The notes: generated from the letters alone by a model not told the origin. A DNA stretch of 64,000 bases from JASHPR01 sp963808705 (GCA_963808705.1 CAWEHB010000018.1:1-64000); one strand, 5' to 3'. Shown: positions 17,908 to 25,950, counted from the first letter of the stretch. Made by a program: numbers and translations.

Positions 17908-18648
17908 ATGGCGGTGCGGCAAACCACGGGACGGCAAACCCCGGGGCGGCAGTCCCCGGTACGGGCGGTGATCTTCGACTGGGGCGGGACGCTGACCCCC
18001 TGGCACACGGTCGACCATGACGCGCTCTGGCGGGCCGTGTGCACCCTGCACTTCGACGAAGAGATCGCAGAACGCAACGCCACGGCGATCCGTGATGTCG
18101 AATGGGAACTGTGGCGCGCCGCCGAGCGCGACCAACGCAGCGCCACCATCGACCATATCTTCGAGCGCGCCGGGGTGGTCCCCACCGAGGAGTTCCTGGC
18201 CAGCTACTTCGAAGCCTGGGAGCCGCACACGCTGACTGACCCGCAGGCCCCGGCGCTGCTGCAGCGGCTGCGCGCAGACGGGATCAGGATCGGCGTGCTG
18301 TCGAACACGATGTGGCCGCGCAGCAGGCACGAGGAGATCTTCGTCCGGGACGGGATCCTCGGGCTGATCGACGGCGCGGTCTACACCAGCGAGATCGACT
18401 GGACCAAGCCGCACCCGGAGGCGTTCCGGGCCGCGATGGCGGCAGTGGGCGTCGCCGACCCGGCCGCGTGCGTGTTCGTCGGTGACCGCCCCTTCGACGA
18501 CGTGTACGGCGCGAAGCAGGCCGGGATGCGCGCGGTCCTGATCGCGAACAGCGACGTGCCCGCATTCGCCGACGCTGAGCCCGACGCGGTCATCACCCGG
18601 CTGGAGGAGCTAGAGCCGCTGATCGAGGCGTGGCAGGGCGCCCCCTGA
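17908..18648 (+). CDS. HAD-family hydrolase
   Basis: A 246-residue haloacid-dehalogenase-superfamily protein. Motif I is VIFDWGGTL, motif II VLSNTM, motif III the Lys in WTKPHPEAF, and motif IV VGDRPFDDVYGAKQAG. The first Asp of motif I is present, but the second Asp of the usual DxD phosphatase motif is Gly, so ordinary phosphatase general-acid chemistry may be altered. The start is placed at ATG 17908 because of the TAGGAT -10 element at leaderless spacing. An ATG at 17899 is also possible. The substrate is unknown. Confidence 0.8.
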   Translation: MAVRQTTGRQTPGRQSPVRAVIFDWGGTLTPWHTVDHDALWRAVCTLHFDEEIAERNATAIRDVEWELWRAAERDQRSATIDHIFERAGVVPTEEFLASYFEAWEPHTLTDPQAPALLQRLRADGIRIGVLSNTMWPRSRHEEIFVRDGILGLIDGAVYTSEIDWTKPHPEAFRAAMAAVGVADPAACVFVGDRPFDDVYGAKQAGMRAVLIANSDVPAFADAEPDAVITRLEELEPLIEAWQGAP

Positions 18649-18690
18649 CGGGAGCGGATTCGGGTCTTCCGATGTGGTGATATCAAATTG

Positions 18691-18765
18691 TGGGGCCGGT
18701 GGGATTCGAACCCACACTGTCGAACACCTAAAATTCGCGTCTCCTGCCGGTTGGACTACGACCCC
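18691..18765 (-). tRNA. tRNA with UAG anticodon (leucine-type) and class I shape
   Basis: A 75-nt cloverleaf on the minus strand. Acceptor GGGGTCG pairs with CGGCCCC with one G-U. D arm runs from GTCC to GAC with a mismatch at its inner pair. Anticodon stem CGAAT/GTTCG holds the loop TTTAGGT (anticodon UAG, reads CUA). The variable loop is ACAGT, only 5 nt, and the T arm is GTGGG/TTCGAAT/CCCAC. Discriminator A; CCA is not encoded. By anticodon it should be Leu, but bacterial tRNA-Leu normally has a long variable arm. Identity is therefore uncertain although the tRNA fold is clear. Confidence 0.85.
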
Positions 18766-18844
18766 TTCTTACTTTCTTATTTTCATTTTGCCGACACATA
18801 CTGGATTCCGCGAATGACAGCGCGGGACCCGGGCCGGGCGGTCA

Positions 18845-19315
18845 TCAGACGCCGAGGTCCTTGCGGAGGCGGGCGACGTGGCCGGTGGCCTTGACGCCGT
18901 AATACGCCTTCTCGATCCTGCCGTCCTCGCCGACCACGAACGTGGACCGGATCACGCCGACCGTGGTCTTCCCGTACATCATCTTTTCCCCGTACGCGCC
19001 GTAGGCCTTGAGCACCTCGCGGCCGGGGTCGGACAGCAACGGGAAGGTCAGCCCCTCCTTGTCCCGGAACTTCGCGAGCTTGGCCGGCGGGTCCGGGGAG
19101 ATGCCGAGCACCGCGAACCCGGCGTCGGACAGGTCGCTGCGGTGGTCCCGGAAGTCGCAGGCTTCCTTGGTGCAGCCCGGCGTCATCGCGGCCGGGTAGA
19201 AGTAGATGATCACTTTCTTACCGCGCAGCGCTGAGAGGCTCACCTGGTTTCCGTCGGCGTCGGGCAGGGTGAAGTCGGGCGCCGGGTCACCGGGCGCCAA
19301 CCGGAGGTCGGTCAT
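18845..19315 (-). CDS. bcp: Thioredoxin-dependent peroxiredoxin (Bcp/PrxQ type)
   Basis: A 156-residue peroxiredoxin that reduces hydroperoxides. The TPGCTKEACDFRD motif has the peroxidatic Cys48 and a resolving Cys53 five residues later, the arrangement of atypical two-Cys Bcp/PrxQ proteins. AAGGGAG precedes the ATG. It stands alone between the tRNA gene and rdgB. Confidence 0.93.
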   Translation of the reverse strand: MTDLRLAPGDPAPDFTLPDADGNQVSLSALRGKKVIIYFYPAAMTPGCTKEACDFRDHRSDLSDAGFAVLGISPDPPAKLAKFRDKEGLTFPLLSDPGREVLKAYGAYGEKMMYGKTTVGVIRSTFVVGEDGRIEKAYYGVKATGHVARLRKDLGV

Positions 19316-19436
19316 GCGCGCTCCCTTCGGGCCGTCCCGGCAGCACCGGTCGCACCAACGCTACCGGTCCCGGCCGCGCCTCGCGTGAGGAGTCCCGGGA
19401 GCCGGTGACCACCCAGCCCGCGGGCGAGTTCGGGAC

Positions 19437-20105
19437 CTAGCCCAGCGCGGCCGCGATCACCCGGGCGAGCGCGCGCAGGGCCCGGCCCCGGTGGCTGATT
19501 GCGTCCTTGGCCTCGGGGGCCATCTCGGCGGTGGTCAGCCCGGCCAGCGCCGCGTCCCCGGGGGGCAGTTCCGACGGGTCCGGAACGAAGATCGGGTCGT
19601 AGCCGAACCCGTTGGTTCCCCGGGGCTCGCGGATCAGCCTGCCGTGCACGGTGCCCTCGGTGACGTGTTCCCGCCCGGTCGGCAGGACCAGGGCCGCGGC
19701 GCAGGCGAAGTGCGCGCCGCGCCTGCCGTCCGGCACGTCGGCCAGCTGGGCCAGGACCAGGCGCAGGTTGGCCGCATCATCCCCGTGCCCGCCGGACCAG
19801 CGCGCCGAGAGCACGCCGGGCATCCCGTTCAGGGCGTCGACGCACAGGCCGGAATCGTCGGCGACCGCGGGCCGCCCGGTGAACTGGGCCACCGCCCTGG
19901 CCTTGAGCAGCGCGTTCTCGGCGAACGTGGCCCCGGTCTCGGCCACGTCGGGCGCGCCGGGGAACTCGCCCAGGCTGGCCAGCTGCACCGCGATCTGTCC
20001 CGCGGCGAGGATCCTGGCCAGCTCGACCAGCTTGTGCGGGTTGGCCGTGGCCAGGACCAGCCGGGGCGAGACGGGATCGCGGCTGCCGTCGCGTTCCGGA
20101 TTCAT
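19437..20105 (-). CDS. rdgB: Non-canonical purine NTP pyrophosphatase (RdgB/HAM1)
   Basis: Hydrolyses XTP/dITP to keep deaminated purines out of nucleic acid. The N-terminal LVLATANPHKLVEL, FAENALLKARA, VADDSGLCVDAL and GTNGFGYDPIFVP motifs are all present. 222 residues, slightly longer than E. coli RdgB because of an N-terminal extension. Its ATG overlaps the rph stop by 4 bp, so the two are translationally coupled as in mycobacteria. Confidence 0.95.
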   Translation of the reverse strand: MNPERDGSRDPVSPRLVLATANPHKLVELARILAAGQIAVQLASLGEFPGAPDVAETGATFAENALLKARAVAQFTGRPAVADDSGLCVDALNGMPGVLSARWSGGHGDDAANLRLVLAQLADVPDGRRGAHFACAAALVLPTGREHVTEGTVHGRLIREPRGTNGFGYDPIFVPDPSELPPGDAALAGLTTAEMAPEAKDAISHRGRALRALARVIAAALG

Positions 20106-20824
20106 CTGTCCGATAGCACCCGGCGCTGCAGTTCGGTGAGCTCGCCGCAGCCGGCGACGGCCAGGCCGAGCAGCTCGTCGAGCAGTTCGCGGCCGAACGG
20201 CTCACGCTCGGCCGTGCCCTGGACCTCGACGAAGCGGCCGTCGCCGGTGCAGACCACGTTCATGTCGGTCTCGGCCGCGACGTCCTCCTCGTAGCACAGG
20301 TCGAGCCGGGGCTGCCCGTCGACGATCCCCACGCTGACCGCCGCCACCGAGGCGACCAGCGGGTCGCCCTTGCACCGGTTCCGGCCGCGCAGCCAGGCGA
20401 TCGCGTCGGCCAGCGCCACGTAGCCGCCAGTGATCGCGGCGGTGCGGGTCCCGCCGTCGGCCTGCAGCACGTCGCAGTCGATGATGATCGTGTTGTCCCC
20501 CAGCGCCTTGGGGTCGACGCAGGCCCGCAGGGACCTGCCCGCCAGGCGTGATATCTCCATGGTGCGGCCGCCGGGCCGGCCCTTGACCGACTCCCGGTCG
20601 CCGCGCGTGTTCGTGGCCCGCGGCAGCATCGCGTACTCGGCGGTGACCCAGCCCAGGCCGCTGCCGCGGCGCCATCGCGGCAGTTCCTCGGCGACGCTGG
20701 CCGCGCAGAGCACGCGGGTGGCGCCGAACTCGATCAGCACCGATCCCTCGGCGTGATCGAGCCAGCCCCTGGTGATCTTTACTTCCCGCAGCTGCTCGGG
20801 GCTGCGCCCGTCCGGTCGCGACAT
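20102..20824 (-). CDS. rph: Ribonuclease PH
   Basis: A phosphorolytic 3'-5' exoribonuclease that trims tRNA 3' ends. 240 residues with N-terminal RPDGRSPEQLREV, GWVTAEYAMLPRAT, RLAGRSLRACVD and DCDVLQADGGTRTAAITG, as in the family. TACGCT lies 7 nt upstream of the ATG and there is no ribosome site, suggesting a leaderless mRNA. Followed by rdgB in an operon. Confidence 0.96.
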   Translation of the reverse strand: MSRPDGRSPEQLREVKITRGWLDHAEGSVLIEFGATRVLCAASVAEELPRWRRGSGLGWVTAEYAMLPRATNTRGDRESVKGRPGGRTMEISRLAGRSLRACVDPKALGDNTIIIDCDVLQADGGTRTAAITGGYVALADAIAWLRGRNRCKGDPLVASVAAVSVGIVDGQPRLDLCYEEDVAAETDMNVVCTGDGRFVEVQGTAEREPFGRELLDELLGLAVAGCGELTELQRRVLSDR

Positions 20825-20831
20825 GCGGGCC

Positions 20832-20837
20832 AGCGTA
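20832..20837 (-). promoter_or_regulatory. Predicted -10 of leaderless rph-rdgB operon
   Basis: TACGCT on the minus strand ends 7 nt from the rph ATG. The matching -35 position would fall within the terminal arm of repeat element B. Confidence 0.4.
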
Positions 20838-20845
20838 CCGGGAAC

Positions 20846-20915
20846 TGAACCTTTTCATCCGTCGATCTTGAGCGCACAGTACGTGGGCTGCCGTGGGGAG
20901 GATGAAAAAGGTTCA
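20846..20915 (-). repeat. Dispersed ~70-bp inverted-end element, copy B
   Basis: 70 bp from TGAACCTTTTCATCC to GGATGAAAAAGGTTCA. Its core matches the other copies when read on the minus strand (GCCCACGTACTG). It lies between the rph start and the end of the MBL gene, ending 3 bp before the MBL stop codon. Confidence 0.85.
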
Positions 20916-20918
20916 CAG

Positions 20919-21716
20919 TCAGTCGAGGACGAAGCCCAGTCCGGTTGCGGCCAGGGCCAGCGGCCCGCCGAAGGCCTGGCCGGCCTCCTCCAGCGTCCGG
21001 TTCCTGTCGTTCCACGGCACCAGGTGGGTGAGCACGAGCTGGCCGACCCCGGCCCGCGCGGCGTGCTGGCCGGCCTGCCGCGCGGTGAGGTGCAGGCCCT
21101 CGGGCAGGGCCGCCGCCGCCGCGTCGTCCGCCGGGGCGAACGACGCCTCGCAGAGCAGGACGTCCGCGTCCCGGGCCAGTTCCGTCAGGGCCTCGGTCTG
21201 GCCGGTGTCCGCCGAGTAGGCCAGCGACCGGCCCGCGTGCTCCAGCCGGAAGCCGAACGTCTCCACCGGGTGGTTCATGAGCGCGGCCGTCACCCGCAGC
21301 GGGCCGATCTCCATGACCCCCGGGGTGATCGTGGCGAAGCTGAACGCGTCCGTGATCCCGTGGCCGGGTTCGGCGCCGGGCCGGCCGTCCTGCGCCGCGG
21401 GGTCGGCGGCGAGCGCGCGGCCGAGCCGCACCGCCGCCTGGGACGGCCCGTAGACCGGTATCCGCGGCTTCGGGCCGTCCGGATGGAAGGTGCGCGCCAC
21501 CGAGTAGTCACACACGTCCAGGCAGTGGTCGGCGTGCAGGTGGCTGAGGCAGACCGCGTCGATCTCGTAGAGGCCGGCGTAGCGCTGCACGGCGCTGAGC
21601 GCCCCGCTGCCGAGGTCGATGAGCAACCGGAAGCCCTCGGCCTCCACCAGGTAGCAGGAGGCCGGGCTGTCCGGGCCGGGGAAGCTTCCCGAGCATCCGA
21701 TGATCGTGAGCCGCAC
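20919..21716 (-). CDS. MBL-fold metallo-hydrolase (RNase Z-like)
   Basis: A 265-residue metallo-beta-lactamase-fold protein. The zinc motif SHLHADHCLD is intact, with later His/Asp ligands in NHPVETF and YSADTG. It resembles the hydrolase found directly upstream of rph in many actinobacteria (Mycobacterium tuberculosis Rv1339 position), a family reported to include cyclic-AMP phosphodiesterases. I start at GTG 21716 (VRLTIIGCSGSFPGPD), the conserved N-terminus. The upstream in-frame ATGs fall in the tandem repeats at 21741-21843. GGGGAA provides a ribosome site. Confidence 0.85.
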   Translation of the reverse strand: MRLTIIGCSGSFPGPDSPASCYLVEAEGFRLLIDLGSGALSAVQRYAGLYEIDAVCLSHLHADHCLDVCDYSVARTFHPDGPKPRIPVYGPSQAAVRLGRALAADPAAQDGRPGAEPGHGITDAFSFATITPGVMEIGPLRVTAALMNHPVETFGFRLEHAGRSLAYSADTGQTEALTELARDADVLLCEASFAPADDAAAAALPEGLHLTARQAGQHAARAGVGQLVLTHLVPWNDRNRTLEEAGQAFGGPLALAATGLGFVLD

Positions 21717-21740
21717 GGTTCCCCAGGCTACGCGAGGCGG

Positions 21741-21843
21741 CGGCCCGGGCATGGCCGCGCATCTACCAATGAGGAGGCGGCCCGGGCATGGCCGCGCATC
21801 TACCAATGAGGAGGCGGCCCGGGCATGGCCGCGCATCTACCAA
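21741..21843. repeat. Tandem 37-bp repeat, 2.8 copies
   Basis: Nearly identical 37-bp units start at 21741, 21778 and 21815. Each begins CGGCCCGGGCATGGCCGCG and the first two end in CCAATGAGGAGG, a ribosome-site-like string. They occupy the divergent gap between the MBL gene and the MFS gene, so copy number could affect either promoter. Confidence 0.85.
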
Positions 21844-21898
21844 ACTGGCGGGGAACGCGGCATGATCCGTCCAGGGCGCCAGACGCAGGAGGAGTGGC

Positions 21899-23197
21899 AT
21901 GGCCGACCAGACAACCGATCAGTCGCCGGCGGTGCCCCGCGCCCTGGCCGAGCCGACCGTGCACGTGCGCCGGAGCTGGATCACCGGCCTCGGCCTGGCC
22001 AGCCTGGGCATGTGGATGGCCTCCTACACCCCGCTGCAGGTGCTCCTCCCGCTCCAGCTCCAGCACATCACGCCGCACCATAAGATCGTCGCCCTCGCGG
22101 TGGTGAGCGGCGCGGGCGCGATCTCGTCCGGCCTGGCCACCCCGGTGGCCGGGGCGCTGTCCGACCGCACGACGCGCAAGTACGCGCTGGGCCGGATGGC
22201 CGGCCGGCGGCACCGCTGGACGCTCGGCATGGCGCTGCTCGCCGCGGTATCCCTGGCCGTCCTGTCCCTGCAGGCCACCGTGCTCGGCGTGACCGTGCTG
22301 TGGGTGCTGTTCAGCGCCTTCCAGAACGGCGAGTACGCCAGCCTGAGCGCCGCCATCCCCGATCACGTCCCGGTCCGGCAACGGGCCACGGTGGCCGGCT
22401 GGGTCGGGATGCCCCAGGCCCTCGGCCTGGTGGTCGGCACCGTGCTCGTGGTGGCCGTGTTCACCGGGCAGATCAGCGGCTACCTGGCCCTGGCGGTGCT
22501 GCTCGTGGTGCTCGCGCTGCCGTTCGTGCTGCGGACCCCGGACCACCCGCTGGAGGCCGAGCACCGCTCGCCGCTGACGTGGCGGCAGCTGGGACGCTCG
22601 TATTGGGTCAGCCCCCGGGAGCACCCCGACTTCGCCTGGGCCTGGATCACCCGCTTCCTGGTGTCGCTGGCGATCGCCATGGGCACCCTGTACCTGCTCT
22701 ACTTCCTCCGCGACCAGATCCACTACGCCCGGCTCTTCCCCGGCCAGACCGCGTCGGACGGGCTGCTGATCCTGATCGTGATCTACACGGCCGGCGTGGT
22801 GATCACCGCGATCGTCGGCGGGATGATCTCCGACCGGCTGGGCCGCAGGAAGATGATCGTCACCGTGTCCGGCATCCTGATCGCCGCCGCCGCCCTGCTG
22901 CTCACGTTCGTCGAGACCTGGCCGGCCGCGATCGGCGCGGCCGTGTTGTTCGGGGTCGGCTTCGGCGCCTACCTGGCCGTAGACCAGGCGCTGATCACCC
23001 AGGTCCTGCCCGCGGCCCGGGACCGGGCCAAGGATCTCGGCATCATCAACATCGCGATCGTCTGCCCGTCGGCTATCGGGGCGCTGCTCGCCGCGCCCCT
23101 GGTCTCGCTGGGCGGTTACCCGACCCTGTTCGCCGGCACCGCCATCGTCGGGTTCCTGGGCTCGGTACTGGTGTGGAAGATCAAGAGCGTGCCGTAA
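21899..23197 (+). CDS. MFS transporter
   Basis: A 12-helix major facilitator protein, 432 residues. The first cytoplasmic loop reads GALSDRTTRKYALGRMAGRRHRW, as in the sugar/cation symporter-like (GPH/SLC45-type) subgroup, and the second half carries MISDRLGRRKMI. AGGAGGAGTGGC before the ATG is a strong ribosome site. No regulator is attached and no catabolic genes are adjacent, so the substrate is unknown. It ends 4 bp from the convergent thioesterase gene. Confidence 0.85.
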   Translation: MADQTTDQSPAVPRALAEPTVHVRRSWITGLGLASLGMWMASYTPLQVLLPLQLQHITPHHKIVALAVVSGAGAISSGLATPVAGALSDRTTRKYALGRMAGRRHRWTLGMALLAAVSLAVLSLQATVLGVTVLWVLFSAFQNGEYASLSAAIPDHVPVRQRATVAGWVGMPQALGLVVGTVLVVAVFTGQISGYLALAVLLVVLALPFVLRTPDHPLEAEHRSPLTWRQLGRSYWVSPREHPDFAWAWITRFLVSLAIAMGTLYLLYFLRDQIHYARLFPGQTASDGLLILIVIYTAGVVITAIVGGMISDRLGRRKMIVTVSGILIAAAALLLTFVETWPAAIGAAVLFGVGFGAYLAVDQALITQVLPAARDRAKDLGIINIAIVCPSAIGALLAAPLVSLGGYPTLFAGTAIVGFLGSVLVWKIKSVP

Positions 23198-23201
23198 CGC
23201 C

Positions 23202-24047
23202 CTAGCGCCGGGAACTGCGGCCCACCCGGGCGATCTGGCGGCTCTGCGCCACGAGTAGGCCTGCCGCGTCCCAGACCTCGGACTCCTCGTCGAACCACCC
23301 GCCGCTGACGTGCCGGCACCGCGCGGCCACCCGCAGCGGGCCGCTTGCGGGGACGGCCCGCATGTACCAGGTGAGCTCGACGGTCGGCGCCCAGCCCGCG
23401 GCGCCGAGGCCGAACACCACCGGCGGCAGCGCGTCCACCGCCAGCGCGAGCAGGTAGGCGTCGGGCTCGCGTCCGTCGCGGAGCGCGAAATACCCGCGCA
23501 TCTCCGGGGTCCCGGACGGCTCGCCCTGCCGCCAGCCGGTCGTCGCCGGGTCCAGGCGCATGGTGACCTGGGCCGCGTACCCGGCGGTCCCGTCCGGGCC
23601 GACCGTGCCCCGCCACGGGCCGAGGTCGACGCACTCCTCGATCGGCGGCAGGCGCGGCGGCTCGCCGGTCCAGCTCAGCTCCCCGTTGGCCGCCGGCCCG
23701 GCGGGCAGGTTGCCGGTGGTCACGGTCACGTCCAGCACCGGCTGGCCGTCCTGGACCAGCGCGGCCCGGGCCGTCGCCGCGGTCCCGCCCTGCTTCAGCC
23801 AGGTCACCTCGACCTCGGCGGGCTCCAGCCGGGGGACGCGCAGGAAATGCGCGCTGGTCGCCACCGGGTACGGGTGCGGCGAGGTGTCCAGCACGGCCCG
23901 CAGCACGGTCGCCACCATGACCCCGCCGTTCACCGCCGCCGGGGCCGTGCCGCCCGGCGCCACCATGGCGAACCGCACGTCCGGCCGGACCTGGTACCGT
24001 CCCGCGCCCGCGGGACGGGCCGCCGTCGCCTCGTCGAACGCGCTCAT
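23202..24047 (-). CDS. Acyl-CoA thioesterase, double-hotdog type
   Basis: A 281-residue protein with two hotdog-like halves, as in the TesB-like thioesterase family that hydrolyses acyl-CoAs. NGGVMVATVLRAV in the first half and TVELTWYMRAVPASGPL with GGWFDEESEVWDAAGLLVAQSRQ in the second are characteristic of the actinobacterial subgroup. Which acyl chain it acts on is unknown. It and the MFS gene separate the cys cluster from the MBL-rph-rdgB cluster. Confidence 0.85.
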   Translation of the reverse strand: MSAFDEATAARPAGAGRYQVRPDVRFAMVAPGGTAPAAVNGGVMVATVLRAVLDTSPHPYPVATSAHFLRVPRLEPAEVEVTWLKQGGTAATARAALVQDGQPVLDVTVTTGNLPAGPAANGELSWTGEPPRLPPIEECVDLGPWRGTVGPDGTAGYAAQVTMRLDPATTGWRQGEPSGTPEMRGYFALRDGREPDAYLLALAVDALPPVVFGLGAAGWAPTVELTWYMRAVPASGPLRVAARCRHVSGGWFDEESEVWDAAGLLVAQSRQIARVGRSSRR

Positions 24048-24180
24048 ACAGCGTTCCCCGCTCGCCTACGGGGCCCCGCCCGCCTCCCCATTCCCACTTC
24101 ACTGCACCGCCTTCCCTCGTCGCTCGGTCGCAAGCTCCCTCGCTCCTCAGTCCAGGCGGCGCCGCGCCCCTTCGGCTCGC

Positions 24181-25128
24181 TCATGCCCATAGCTGGCCTT
24201 CCAGCCGGGCCTCGGCCTCTTCCAGGGTCCCCGAGTAGGCGCCGGTGGACAGGTACCGCCAGCCGGCGTCGGCGATCATCACGGCCACGTCAGCCTGCTG
24301 GCCCGCGGCCACGGCCTTCTCCGCCATGGCCAGGGCCGCGTGCAGCGCGGCTCCGGAGGAGATCCCGGCGAACAGCCCCTCGCGGTCCAGCAGCTCCCGG
24401 GTCCGGCGCAGCGCGTCGGCCGAGGACACCGAGAACCGCGAGGTCAGCACCGACTCGTCGTACAGCTCGGGCACGAACCCCTCGTCGATGTTGCGCAGCC
24501 CGTAGACCAGCTCGCCGTAGCGGGGCTCGGCCGCGACGATCTGGACCCCGGGGACGTGCTCGCGCAGGTAGCGGCCGGTGCCCATCAGGGTCCCGGTCGT
24601 GCCGAGCCCGGCGACGAAATGCGTGATCGTCGGCAGGTCCTCCAGCAGTTCCGGCCCGGTGGTCTCGTAGTGGGCCAGCGAGTTGGCCTCGTTGCCGTAC
24701 TGGTACAGCATCACCCAGCCGGGGTTCTCGGCGGCGAGCTGCTTCGCGACCCGGACCGCCTCGTTGGACCCGCCGGCCGACGGGGAGAAGATGATCTCCG
24801 CGCCGTACATCTCCAGCAGCTGCCGGCGCTCGGCCGAGGTGTTCTCCGGCATCACGCAGATGAGCCGGTAGCCGCGCAGCTTGGCCAGCATCGCCAGCGA
24901 TATCCCGGTGTTCCCTGAGGTCGGCTCGAGCAGCGTGGACCCGGGCTGTAGCAGCCCGTCCTTCTCGGCCTGCGCCACCATGAAGAACGCCGCCCGGTCC
25001 TTGACCGAGCCGGTCGGGTTGTGGTCCTCGAGCTTGGCCCACAGCCGCGCGGTCGGCGCGGGTGACAGCTTCGGCAGCCCGATCAGCGGGGTCCTGCCGA
25101 GCGAGTCGAGCAGTGAGTCGTAGCGCAT
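24181..25128 (-). CDS. cysM: Cysteine synthase CysM (sulfur-carrier-dependent type)
   Basis: A PLP enzyme of the O-acetylserine sulfhydrylase family, 315 residues. The PLP Lys is in NPTGSVKDR, the phosphate-binding TSGNTG is present, and a GLGTTGT loop follows. The gene lies 19 bp after cysO and near mec, the arrangement of the M. tuberculosis CysM pathway, in which O-phosphoserine is combined with sulfur from thiocarboxylated CysO. I therefore assign the same role by context. The C-terminal EEAEARLEGQLWA is a lid-like tail, as in mycobacterial CysM. Confidence 0.92.
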   Translation of the reverse strand: MRYDSLLDSLGRTPLIGLPKLSPAPTARLWAKLEDHNPTGSVKDRAAFFMVAQAEKDGLLQPGSTLLEPTSGNTGISLAMLAKLRGYRLICVMPENTSAERRQLLEMYGAEIIFSPSAGGSNEAVRVAKQLAAENPGWVMLYQYGNEANSLAHYETTGPELLEDLPTITHFVAGLGTTGTLMGTGRYLREHVPGVQIVAAEPRYGELVYGLRNIDEGFVPELYDESVLTSRFSVSSADALRRTRELLDREGLFAGISSGAALHAALAMAEKAVAAGQQADVAVMIADAGWRYLSTGAYSGTLEEAEARLEGQLWA

Positions 25129-25147
25129 GGGGCCTCAGCCGGCCCGG

Positions 25148-25438
25148 TCAGCGGGTCCCGCCGGCCACGGCGGGCAGCACGGTGACCGTGTCGCCGTCCT
25201 TGAGCGGGGCGTCGAGCCCGCCGAGAAAGCGCACATCCTCGTCGTTCAGGTAGACGTTCACGAACCGGCGCAGCCCGGCCGTTCCCCCGGATCCGTCCAT
25301 GAGCCGGTCGGCCAGCCCGCCGTAGCGCTCGTCCAGGTCGGCGATCAGGCCGGCCAGCGTGTCACCGGAGCCTTCGACCGACTTCGCCCCGCCGGTGTAA
25401 CTGCGCAGGATGGTCGGGATCCGTACCTCGATGGCCAT
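25148..25438 (-). CDS. cysO: CysO sulfur carrier (ubiquitin-like MoaD/ThiS family)
   Basis: A 96-residue beta-grasp sulfur carrier: AIEVRIPTILR, GDTLAGLIADLDERY, RRFVNVYLNDEDVRFLGGLDAPLKDGD and VLPAVAGGTR. The C-terminal Gly-Gly, which must be exposed for thiocarboxylation, is followed by Thr95-Arg96. The M. tuberculosis protein ends at the Gly-Gly as I recall it. The JAMM protease encoded just upstream could remove the extra residues. The ATG at 25438 is chosen for its TGGAG site; a start three codons earlier is less likely. Confidence 0.92.
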   Translation of the reverse strand: MAIEVRIPTILRSYTGGAKSVEGSGDTLAGLIADLDERYGGLADRLMDGSGGTAGLRRFVNVYLNDEDVRFLGGLDAPLKDGDTVTVLPAVAGGTR

Positions 25439-25508
25439 GGATAGCACTCCAGATCAGGCAGGTTTGGCGTACGGGATGTCGTGCGGTCCAACCGGCGGCG
25501 GGCCCGGA

Positions 25509-25943
25509 TCATTCCGGCGCCGCGCCGTCCGGCCCGTCATCGGCGGCGCGCACCTCCTCCTCGGTGACGACCCCGTCGACGATGCGGAACGAGCGGAACT
25601 CGGCCTCGCCCGGGTCGCGCGTGGACACCAGCACATAGTGTGCCCCGGGCTCGCTCGCGTAGGAGATGTCGGTCCGCGACGGGTACGCCTCGGTGGCGGT
25701 GTGCGAGTGGTAGATGACCACGGGCTCCTCGTCCCGGTCGTCCATCTCGCGCCACACCCGCAACTGCTCCATCGAGTCGAACCGGTAGAACGTCGGCGAC
25801 CGCTCGGCGTTGGTCATCGGGATGAACCGCTCCGGGCGGTCGCTGCCCGCGGGGCCGGCGATCACCCCGCACGCCTCGTCCGGGTGATCGGCCCTCGCGT
25901 GCGCGATGATGGCGGTGCGCAGCGCGCCTGGCAAGGTCAGCAT
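25509..25943 (-). CDS. mec: JAMM/MPN+ metalloprotease Mec
   Basis: A zinc isopeptidase-like protease, 144 residues. The full JAMM motif is visible: Glu23, then His79-Ser-His81, seven residues, Ser89, two residues, Asp92. In M. tuberculosis Mec releases cysteine from the CysO-Cys adduct. Here it is encoded just upstream of cysO and cysM. The start is ATG 25943, where AGCGTA on the plus strand gives a TACGCT -10 seven bases away. A longer frame upstream is alanine-rich and unlike the family. Confidence 0.9.
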   Translation of the reverse strand: MLTLPGALRTAIIAHARADHPDEACGVIAGPAGSDRPERFIPMTNAERSPTFYRFDSMEQLRVWREMDDRDEEPVVIYHSHTATEAYPSRTDISYASEPGAHYVLVSTRDPGEAEFRSFRIVDGVVTEEEVRAADDGPDGAAPE

Positions 25944-25950
25944 GCCCGCG

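Noticed and set aside
18688..18894. Short frame reading GRWDSNPH across the tRNA gene
   Set aside because: This string is the typical translation of a tRNA T-arm on the wrong strand and not a protein.
21741..21843. CRISPR array
   Set aside because: The 37-bp units are directly adjacent without unique spacers, and no cas genes are present.
24048..24180. Small gene or RNA in the gap between thioesterase and cysM
   Set aside because: Pyrimidine-rich low-complexity sequence with no start plus ribosome site and no clear fold.
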